Shown here: positions 1 through 10,200 of the stretch, in pieces
How the letters are laid out: each line of letters begins with the position of its first letter
How positions within the stretch are numbered: the stretch's first letter is position 1
Assembly (NCBI GenBank): GCA_016874915.1
Contig: VGSW01000024.1
Coordinates: 1 to 32,105 of the forward strand
Reading direction: 5' to 3'
Origin: Deltaproteobacteria bacterium
GTDB taxonomy: Bacteria > Desulfobacterota > Desulfobaccia > Desulfobaccales > 0-14-0-80-60-11
DNA: 32,105 nt
The notes under the pieces: generated by a model
What the model was told of the DNA's origin: nothing
Seen by the model: only the letters and a program-made list of their open reading frames with translations
The model's database searches: none
Position numbers and translations under genes: made by a program

Positions 1-1
1 C

Positions 2-43
2 ATCGCGCCTGTTTCCTTCTACGGCTTGGACCGGGAGGACTAA
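2..43 (+). CDS. 3' end of an upstream CDS (…IAPVSFYGLDRED*), truncated by the window
   Basis: Open frame from the window start to TAA at 41-43, directly before the SD/ATG of the next gene. Confidence 0.4.
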   Translation: MAPVSFYGLDRED

Positions 44-46
44 ATC

Positions 47-1210
47 ATGAGCCTCACTACTGACCTTAGCGGGGGGCTGTTCGGGCCTACCAGAGAGGAA
101 ATCGAGAAAGAGGCGCAATACCAGAAGCAGCGCCGATTGCTGGAGCTGCAGCAGGAAGGGGCGGTAAAACTGGCGGAAGCCCGGAACGCTACCACCAGCC
201 CTCGGAAAGAGCCGGTCCGGGAAGCCCAGGCGTTCACCCGGGCCTTCGTTGCCGGCAAGGGACTGGGAGACGAGACTTCCTACGGCGGCCAGGGTCCTCT
301 GTTTCCCGAGGAGGCGGCCCGGTCCGAAACCCGGGTTGCTTCGGGCCAGCAGGACTTTGCCAGACCCATCCCGGTGACCCGAGGCATGACCACCACCTAC
401 CAGGGGCCGCGCTACGGGGAGGAGTTTGCCGCGCCGGGGCAGGCGGTGCAGGCTTTCCGGAGAGAGCAAGGCGCGCCTTTCGTGCCGGCGGGCGGAGCCA
501 TGGAGGGTCTCAAGCACCAAAACAAGCTGGAAGAAATCGCGGCCCAGGGAAAAAGCCAGGAAGCGGCCCTGGCGGGGGACGTGATGACCCGCAAGCGCAA
601 CCTGGAAGCCTTCATGAACCGGGTGCAAAGCGACCCCCGGTTTTACAAGGAAGGCCCGGAAGGCTTGGGGCCGGTGATTCCGGGTTTAGGGCAATTGGTT
701 ATGGGGTTCAAGGCTATGGGCGAGGCCGACCCCGAAAAGGCTTTCCAGGCGTTCGAAGCCAAGGCCATGCGCCACCTGGACGAGAACAAGTGGGTCAATG
801 ATCAGGGCATCACCAAGGCCGTGGAAAATCTGACAAAGGCCGGATACGCCCTGACGCAGGGGCAAAAATTATGGCTGACCACTCCTCAAGCCGACCAAGA
901 GGCGGAAAAGAAGCGCCGGGACACCATCCTTCAATGGGTCAACCCCCCGGCGGTCCCCGATAAAACCCAAAACCGGACTGCGCCGCTCCAAAATTCTCCG
1001 GGGACGGCACCGCCGCTTTTCCTGGACGACAAGATGGTGCAGGTGGGGCCCCGGGGAGAGATAACCCCGTTCAAGATTGAGGTGGGGCCGCGAGGGGAGA
1101 TCAGGCCGTTTAAGCCGCTTCCGGCCCTGCCGGGTCCGGCGCTCTTGCGGCCTGACCAGTACAGCCGGCTGATGGAAGAAAAGCAGCGCGGATACGGAGT
1201 CCTACCGTGA
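47..1210 (+). CDS. Hypothetical phage protein (387 aa)
   Basis: ATG preceded by GGAGG; stop overlaps the GTG start of the giant ORF (GTGA), suggesting translational coupling. Confidence 0.8.
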   Translation: MSLTTDLSGGLFGPTREEIEKEAQYQKQRRLLELQQEGAVKLAEARNATTSPRKEPVREAQAFTRAFVAGKGLGDETSYGGQGPLFPEEAARSETRVASGQQDFARPIPVTRGMTTTYQGPRYGEEFAAPGQAVQAFRREQGAPFVPAGGAMEGLKHQNKLEEIAAQGKSQEAALAGDVMTRKRNLEAFMNRVQSDPRFYKEGPEGLGPVIPGLGQLVMGFKAMGEADPEKAFQAFEAKAMRHLDENKWVNDQGITKAVENLTKAGYALTQGQKLWLTTPQADQEAEKKRRDTILQWVNPPAVPDKTQNRTAPLQNSPGTAPPLFLDDKMVQVGPRGEITPFKIEVGPRGEIRPFKPLPALPGPALLRPDQYSRLMEEKQRGYGVLP

Positions 1211-4200
1211 GTCTGCTTTACCCCGAAGAAGAACGCTTTAACCTGGCCCCGCTTCGGCCGCCGGGTCAGCCGCGGGTCCCCGACTTCATCCCGGAGATGT
1301 TCGGCAAGTCGCCGGATTTCATTCCCGAGGCGGCGCCGGGGGCGAAGACGCCCGACATTCCCGAGATGCCTTTGGAGTCCGTGACGCCGGAGCAGCAGGC
1401 GGGGGTGGATCGGATCGACCGCCTTTTAAAGAAGCGGCAGGCGGCCCAGGTGGAGGTGGAGCGGTCGCTTCCCGGAGAGGTGGCGGCCAGCCTGGGCCGG
1501 GGCGCCCTGGGCCTGGCCAAGCTGCCCTTCCAGCTGGCCAAGATCGCGGGTTCGGACGTTTTGCAAAGCGACACGGTCAAACGAATCACCGAACCGGTGA
1601 TCACCGGCCTGGAAGATATCGCGGAGTCCCCCGCGCTCAAGCCGGGCAAGGCCGCGGGCGGTCCCCCGGTGGAGTTGGACCGCATCCTCCAGGACCCCGG
1701 GGGCGTGGCCAAGCAGATCGCGGCCAACGTCACCAACCCCCACTTCTGGGCGGCCCAACTGCCGGAAGGGGCCATGAGCACCATCCCTTATTTCTTCGGC
1801 AACTGGATGGCCCGGGCCGGGGCCGCGGCCTTGAAATACGGCAAGCTGATCAACGGGGCCGACAAGGCGGCCAAGGCCGCGGCGTTGGCCGGGGATGCCG
1901 AGGCCCTGGCCACAGCCACCGCCAAGCTCACCGAGTACGGCTCGAAGCTCGCCCGCATGGGGCGCATGGGCGGATACAGCATGGCCATGGCCCAGGAAGC
2001 GGCCTCCGCGGAACAGAACTTAAGGAATTGGGAACTGGAGAAGGGCAAGGAAGTGCCCTGGCTCACCCGCAACATCGTCATGCTGGCCGGCGGGGCGCTG
2101 GCGGGCTCTCTGGAGGCCATGTCCCTGGAGCGAATCTTTGCCGGCAAGAAGGGCCTGACCCTGACCCGGAAGCTGCTGGATTCCATCATCACCGAAGGCT
2201 CCACGGAAGGCGCCCAGGAGATCGTGGCCAACGCCTTCAAGAAATACGGCTACGACCCGGACCAGAAGCTGACGGAAAACGTGGTGGAAAGCGTTCTGGT
2301 GGGCGCGGCCCTGGGCGGGGTCTTCGGGGGGGCCGAAAAATTCGCGGAGTACCGGCAGTACGTCCGGGAACTGCGGGAGAAGGCCGACTCTGAACAACAG
2401 GAACGCCAGGCCCCGGCCTGGACGCCCCCTGCAGTGGAGCCGTGGGAGGAAGCGCCCATAGCCCCGCCGCCGGCCACCTTCGGCCCGTCTCCCGGAGAAG
2501 AGATTCCCCCTCCGCCTCCCTACCGGATCATCGAGCGGGGGGAGCGGCCGCCCGCGGTCACCGAAGGTGAACCCGAAGGCGGCTCTCCCCTGGTGGACCA
2601 GTTCGGGCGGCCCATTTACCGGAGCGCCCTGGAGATCGCCTTGCGCAAGGAGCCGTGGGAGCGCACCGCGTTGGAGAAGTGGCTGGCGGACCAGGCCACC
2701 AAGGGCGAGACGGTGGCCCCGGAAACCCGGGGTCCGGGGATTGTCTTGGGGCCGGGGGGCGAAGTGGTGGCCGGTCCGGGCGCGGCTAGCCCCGCGCCCA
2801 CGCCTGCGCCCATGGGCGCGCCGGCCACGGAAACGGAAACCGTGCTGGAAGCGGCCAAGGAAGAAGCCGCGCCCCAGGTTCCCGACTTGAAAGAGCTGGT
2901 CGGCCAGTTGACGGCCCTGGTGGAAGAAACCGGGGACCCGGCCGCGGCCGCGAAGCTGAATGAACTGCTCATCGCCAACCGGGAGGAGGTGGGGAACCTC
3001 TTCAGGATGCCGGAAGAAGAGAGGCCGGGGTTGAAACCCATTGCGGAGCGGTTGTCCGGCCTCATCCGCCAGGTGGAGGAAACCGGCGATCCGGCCGCGG
3101 CCCGGGAGCTGCACGGCCTGCTGGCCGCCCATCGGGACGTGCTGAGAGGCGTGGGCCGGTGGGAAATTGATAAAGCGGCCAGCCCCCCGGAACCCCTGGC
3201 CCTTGCCGGAGTGCAGGCGGAAGAGGCAGCCCGCCCTCCCGAGCCAACCCCTTCCACCGAAATGCCCTCGCCTGCACCCCCGGCTCCGGAGCCGCCCCCG
3301 GTGCCCCGGGGAATCCAGGGCCATACGGTTGCGGCCACCACCGCCCGGGGCACCGCGGTGGACACGCAATATGAAGTGATGGACGTGGGCGACCTCGTCA
3401 CCTCCCACGACGACAACCTGGGCCTTAACCCGGCCTTTCCCCAGGAACTCCAGCCCCGGGAGCGGGGGCGGGTGGCTTCGCAACTGCAAATCGGCCGGAT
3501 TGAGCAGGGTCTTCAGCCTGACTTTTTGTTGACGGAATCTCCCCAAGCGGCAGAAGGCACTCCCATTATCGGGCCGGACAATCTGGTGGAAAGCGGCAAT
3601 GCCCGGACCATTGCGGTGCGGCGGCTTTATGGCCGGACGGATGGACAAATCGAAGCCTACCGGCAACGGTTGAAGGAAAAAGCTGCTCAGTTTGGCATCA
3701 ACCCGGCTTTGGTTGACCAAATACAGAATCCGATTTTGGTGCGGCGACGGTTATCGGAAGTGGACCGCCAGCAGTTTGTGCGGGAGGCCAACGAAGCGGC
3801 CGTAGCCGCCATGAGTGACGTGGAACAGGCCCGTTCCGACGCCAACCGGTTGCACGGCCTAGATATTCTGCAAAATTTCGTGGCCAACGATGACGGCGAA
3901 ATCCTGACTCAGGCCAACCGCTTCTTCATTAAGCAGTTCATGGAGAAGGTGGTGGGGCCGACAGAGGCCAATCGCTACCTGACTGCGGACGGCGGCTTAA
4001 GCCAAGCAGGGATAATGCGGATTCGCAATGCCTTATTCGCCCTGGCTTTTGGTGACTCCGCTTCTCTGGGGAAACTGGCCGAAAGCCCGGACGACAATGC
4101 CAGAAACATCACCGGGGCCATGGCCATGGTGGCGGCCCGCTTGGCCTCCATCAACAAGGAAATCGCCAAAGGCCGCCTGTTCGATCTGAACATCACCCAA

Positions 4201-7200
4201 GAGATTGGTCAGGCTGCGGACATTTTACAGAGCCTCAGAGAGCAGGGACAGTCGGTGGATTGGTTTTTGGCTCAACAGAAACTTTTTGAGACCATCGATC
4301 CGATAGTAGCCGACCTTCTGAGGGTTTTTTCCAGGTTCTCCCGTTCCCGCAAAAAACTTACAGCGATCTTCAACGCCTATGCGGAGGCCCTCGAAGCTTT
4401 GGGCAACCCCAAGCAGTTGCAGCTTTTAGGGCCAAAAATTGATATAAGCAAGGCGGAGCTTTTGCAGGCTGCCTTGACCAAGGAGAAGGGTCATGGAGAA
4501 GAAATCGGACCCCTACCAGTTGGAGTTCAGCCAGGTGCGACCCCAGGCGGTGAATTGGGTCCTGAAACGCATGGAGAAGATGGAAGCCAGGAAGCAAGCG
4601 AAGAAGGAGAAACAGGGCCAGAAGGCGCAAGTCATCCCGCTCCCGAAGAAGAAGTAAGTTTCGGCCCCGAGGATTTCGGCCTCACCGGGGGCCAACCTAA
4701 AGCCTCAACACTCGAAACCCGCTTAAAAGAAGTCCAAAAGCAGTTCCCCGACATCGACCCGGACAAGGCCCTGGCCGTGCTCCGGGCCTTCCCCGAAGGC
4801 CAGATCGAACCCGCCCAAGTCAACATTTTAGCCGGCGATCCCGAACTTTTCTCCCAGGTGTCCCGGGGGAACCTGTCGGCCCAGGAGCGGGAGCAGCTCT
4901 ACAAAAAAGCCACGGACCTGGGCCAGCAGCAAACTCTGGAAGGTCTGGGGCCGGGCGGGGGGTTGTTCGACCAAAAGCCGCCCGCCACAGAAGTCAAAAA
5001 GCCTCCTAAGCAGGAAACCGGCCCAGAACCCGGAAAAGAAGCCGGAGGACTGTTAAAGGCTTTTCGCGACCTGATCAATCAGGCCATGGGGCAACCGACT
5101 CCCGCCCCCATTACCGCCAAAGACGTGGCCGCGGTCGCCCAAAAAGCCGGAGTCCCCAAGGAAGAGCTGCCCCAGCGCCGGAAGGAGATCGAGGAAACCT
5201 TCGAACTGGCTTTGGTCAATAAGGCCCGGGAAATTGCGGCTAAAAAGGGCGACCAGGCTTTCGAGGAAATCAAGAAGCTCTACTCCCTGCAGCCGGCTTT
5301 GACCTCCCGCACTTCCACCACCGTCAAGAACCAAGCCTATTCCACTCCAGCTCCCCTGGCCTTCCTCATGAGCAAGGCGGTGGGCGTAACTTCAGGCGAT
5401 TGGGTCTATGAGCCCACGGCGGGCAACGGCATGCTCCTCATCGCCGCCAATCCAGAGCAAACCCTGGCCAACGAGATAGAGCCGCTCCGGGCCGAACATC
5501 TGCGCAGCCAAAGGTTCGACGTGACCGTCCAGGACGCCCGGAACTTGGTGGGGACCGAGGAGGGACCCCAGGAAAAGTCGGCGGACGTGGTCCTGGCCAA
5601 CCCGCCCTTCGGTTCTCTGGAAAAGCCGGTGGCCTTTGACGGCTACAAAATCACCAAGCTGGAGCACCTCATCGCCCTGGACGCGCTTAAAGCCATGGAC
5701 GATGACGGGCGGGCCGCGGTGATCACCGGGGGCCATTCCTTCGCCACCCCCTGGGGCCAGCCCATGACCCAGCTGACGGACGCGGACCGGGTGTTTTTCA
5801 ACTACCTTTACTCCCGGTACCGCGTCACCCACCATATCAACGTCGACGGCGACGTCTACAAGCAGATGGGAACCAAGTTCCCCATCCGGCTGCTGATCAT
5901 CGAGGGGCGCAAGGCCGAACCCCAGGGCGCGGCCCCGCACCAGGCCGATGGGATAGAGGTTGCCAAGACTTTTGACGATATTTATAAGTTGTTGAAAGGA
6001 GACATCGATGCCCGGGCAAAAGGTGTTGTGGCTCCCGAAGTTTCTAAGGGACAACCGGCCGGCGAGGATCGGCCTGGGGGTGCTGGTGTCGCCCCGGGGG
6101 GCGCAGCAGTTGGACAACCCCAAGGACCCGAACCGGGCCTGGGCCTACCTGGGGCACTGGGAGGACAAGGCCCGGGAGCTGTTGAAACGGAAGGAGAAGG
6201 AGGCGAAGTACGGCAGCCGGGAGGTTTACGGGGTGCTGCTGAGCCTGGGACCCCAGGTGGCGGACCAGTACCTGGCGGGGGACGAGGACCAGGAGGACCT
6301 GTTGAAGGCCATCCGGCAGCACCCGGAGAGCGGGGGCCTGGCCCATCTCCTGGCGTATCTCCGGGACCCCGGCCCGGCGAACAAAAAGGATCTCCTAAGC
6401 CGGTATCCCCAGGACCCGATGCACGACCGCCTCAGCCCGACAGAGGAACTGCAGGAACAGAACGAGGCGAGCCTGGCCGAGTTCCTCCAAAGTCTATAGG
6501 CTCCGGCACCAAAATCACTCTTCCCGATGGGACCATCGTCACCATCAAGGAAGAGGCCGCAACTTACCAAACCCATTCCAAAATTCAAGAAGAGGCCGCT
6601 CCCTATGGCGACCAGACCATCGAGGTGGTGGACGCCCAGGGGAACGTGCGCCGCATCCCCGTCGCCCAAATCCAGGGCGTCATTGACGAGTCGGGCCGGG
6701 AAATCAAACTTTCCGACCGGGACCGCCAGGAGCTCCGGGTTTTCCAAAAGAACCAGTGGGTGGAAACCGCGGACGGCAAGGTGGGCCAAATCACCAAAAT
6801 CCGGGGCTGGTTCGACAAGATGACCTTAACCGTGCAGGGGCCGGAAGGACCGCTTACGTTCAAGCCGGGGGACGTCAAGAACATTCTGCCCGGGCCGCCC
6901 GAAGCCCAAAAAACCGAAGCTCCCGCCCCGCCTAAAACCGAAGCCCCCGCGGAAGAAACCAGGCTCCAGGCGGCCTACCAGCCCACCTCCAAAGGACCGG
7001 CCATGAACACCGTGGCTCCCCGGTACATGGCCGAGGCCGTCAAGAATTACCTGGAAAAGTTGCAGGAAGAGATCGGCGACCTGGACGAGTTCGTGCGGGA
7101 CCGCCTGGGCTACCAAACCAAGGAGGAGATGTTTTCGGTCCTGGGGGCCGAGCAGATCGAAGGGGTGGCCCTGGCCATCGACGCCATAGAAAGGGGCACC

Positions 7201-10200
7201 GGGGGCTTCGTCATCGGCCACCAGACGGGCGTGGGCAAGGGCCGCATGGTGGCCGCGGTCATGCGCTATGCCAAGAACCGGGGATTGGTGCCCATCTTCT
7301 TGACCGAAAACGACGGCCTGTTTTCCGCCATGTACCGGGACATGCGGGACATCAAGGCCGACCTCAACCCCCTCATCGTGGCCAGCAACAAGGACCGGGC
7401 TCGTATCGTGGACAACGACGGCAACGTCATCCGGAACCTGGACAAGAAGGCCATCCAGGAAGCGGTGAGAAGGCGGGATTTACCGGCCGGGTATGACGCG
7501 GTCTTCACCACCTATTACCAGATCAACAGCAAAAACTTGACCGGGAAGATGGAACTGCTGCGGGCCCTGGCGCCCAGGAGCATCCTGATCCTGGACGAGT
7601 CCCACAAAGGGGCCGGCCAGGAGAGCAACACCGGGGCCTTCTTAAGGTCGGCCATGACCGGCGCGGCCCGGGGCGTGGTCTATTCCTCCGCCACCTATGC
7701 CAAGCGGCCCGATACCATGGCCCTGTACCACCGCACCGAATTGGGCAACCTCAACGTGGACCTGGACACCGTCATTGAGAACCTGAAGCGGGGCGGGGTC
7801 CCCTTGCAGGAATGGATCGCCCACCAATGGGCCTTGAGCGGCCAGATGATCCGCAACGAACTCTCCTTCGCGGGGATCGACATCCCGGTGGAGGTGGACC
7901 ACGAGAGCGCGGCCCGGGATCGGCAGCGTTCCGATGACCTGACGGCCTGCCTTAGGGCCATCCTCAAGTTTTCCAAGGAATTCAACCTGTGGGTCAAGGA
8001 CCTGGACGCAGATTTCAAAAAAGAGGGCAAGGCCGCGGACGAGGGGTTCCGGGGAGGCATCAGCGCCACCCATTTCGCCTCGGTGATGCACAACAAGATT
8101 TCACAACTGCTGTTCTGCCTGCGGGCCGACGCCACCATCAAGGAAGCCCTGGACGCTCTCAAACAGGGCCGCAAGGTGGTCATCGGCTGCTACAACACCA
8201 TGGAGTCCTTCCTGGACGACATGCTGGAAGCCGGGGTGATCCGGGTGGGGGACGAAGTGAACATGAACTTCGCCCAGGTGCTCCGCAAGGCCGCGGACGG
8301 CACCCGGACCTACCGCATCAAGCACCATGATGGCAGCACGGAGAAGGTGACAGTCCAGGTGGAGGAAATGCCGGAGCATCTGCAGTACTTGTGGGGGCAG
8401 ACCGTTAATCTTATCGACGGCACCGTGACGGACGTGCCGGCCATGCCCATCGACTATATCGCCAAGGCCCTGGAAAGGGAAGGCTACCAGGTGGGGGAGA
8501 TCACCGGGCGCACCCATGTCCTGGACTGGCAAGAAGAGCGAAATATCCTGCGCAAACGCAGCGACAAGGAGAAGTACGACAAAAACACCCCCGTCAACAA
8601 GTTCAATTCCGGAGAATTCGACGCCTTGATCATCAACAGTTCCGGGAGCACCGGGATTTCGTTGCACAGCGGCGAGAAGTTCAAGGACCAGCGTCCCCGG
8701 CACATGGTCCTGACCCAGATGAGCCAGGAGATCAACGAGGCGGTGCAGCTCCTGGGGCGCATCCACCGCACCGGCCAGGTCCACAAGCCCAGCTACAAGG
8801 TGAAGATCAGCTCTCTTCCCGGCGAGAAGCGGCCTCTGGTGATCCTCCAGAAAAAGATGGCCTCCCTGTTCGCCAATATCTCCGCCAAGGGGGAGAGCGC
8901 CTACTCCCTGGACGTGGCGGACATCATCAACCAGTACGGCGACCGGGTGGCGGCCGAGATGTTCGCCGAAGACCCCAGCTTGAACGACCGCCTCAGCGGG
9001 GTCCTGGACCGGGTGATCGACCACGAATTCATCGAGGCGGACCGGGACGGGCGGATCCACCAGATTTTGCAAGCCTTTCCGGAAACCGGCTCCCTGACCA
9101 AGCGGGTTACCGGCTGGACCGCCCTGCAGCCGGTGGCGGTGCAGGAGGAGGTGTGGGCCGCCCTTGACGCCAAGTATGAAGAGCTGGTGGAGCACCTGAA
9201 ACAGATCGGCGAGTACAACCTGGAAAGCGAGCACCTGGACCTCCAGGCCAAAACCCTGGATAAGACCATGCTGGTGGCCGGCGACGCCCGGGGCAAAAGC
9301 GAGCTTTCCAGCCCCACCTATTTTGAGACGGTGGACGCCAAGATCCAGAAGAAGCCCATGACCCGGGCCGAGATCGAGAAGCGCCTCGAGGCCCACCTGA
9401 AGGGGAAAACCCCGGAGCGAGCAGCCGACGAACTTAAAACCCAGTTGGAGGACGATTTCCACGCCTGGCTGAAAGAGAAGAAGACCCTGATGGCGGGGGC
9501 CAACAACGCCCCGGAAATCATTGAAAGGTATGAACGGGGAGCCAGGCAAGCCCTGACTTTCGCCCTGGACACCCTGGATCAGTTCAAAATCGGCGCCCAC
9601 GTCACCCACCTGGAAGTCCTTGAAGGGGTCATCTACAACATTCAGTACAAGCCCACCCCCGGCAGCAACCCCGCCACGCCGTCCAACTTCAAGTACACCC
9701 TGGCGGTGGGGTCCTCCATGCGCACCTACCGCACCACCGCGTCCTTAAGGGGCCAGTCCTTCATCAAAGGAGAAGGCGTCCCGGCTGATTGGGACGAGCA
9801 GATGAAGGTCTTTCACCTCCAGCCCTATGAGAAACGCTACCTGGTGACGGGGAACCTCCTGGGCAACCCCATCAACAAGGGGCAGATGACCTTCTTTACC
9901 CGGGAAGACGGCAAACTGGCCACCGGCTTCGTCATGCCCCTCAATTTCGACCCTTCCAAGTACAAGGAACTGCAAACCGTCACCCTGAACCGGGACCAGG
10001 CCATCCAGGTGCTTAAGCGGCAGGGGTTGCTCAATGGCGGGGGAGTCTTCCTGCAAAAGTACGGCTCCGGTTACAAAATCTCCGTTCCCCTGGCCAAGAA
10101 AACCGGGGGCAGGTTTTATCTGGACGAAGACATCCTTAAGCACACCCGGGGCGATTTTTATAAATCCGGCCAGGCCATGGAGGCCGATATCGACACCTTT

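Noticed and set aside
3167-3379. 70-aa +strand ORF inside the giant gene
   Set aside because: Arg/Pro-rich out-of-frame reading of a Pro/Glu linker with no SD support.
2020-3720. 566-aa minus-strand ORF
   Set aside because: Antisense to the giant coding gene; composition (Arg/Gly/His/Phe-rich) is typical of reverse-strand reading of GC-rich codons.
6527-6823. 98-aa +1-frame ORF after the 163-aa nested ORF
   Set aside because: Ser/Arg/Pro-rich composition, no SD, and the main frame is the GC3-rich one here; unlike the accepted nested ORFs.
8101-9609. 502-aa minus-strand ORF
   Set aside because: Antisense shadow of the conserved helicase region; low-complexity His/Val/Leu/Gly composition and no recognisable motif.
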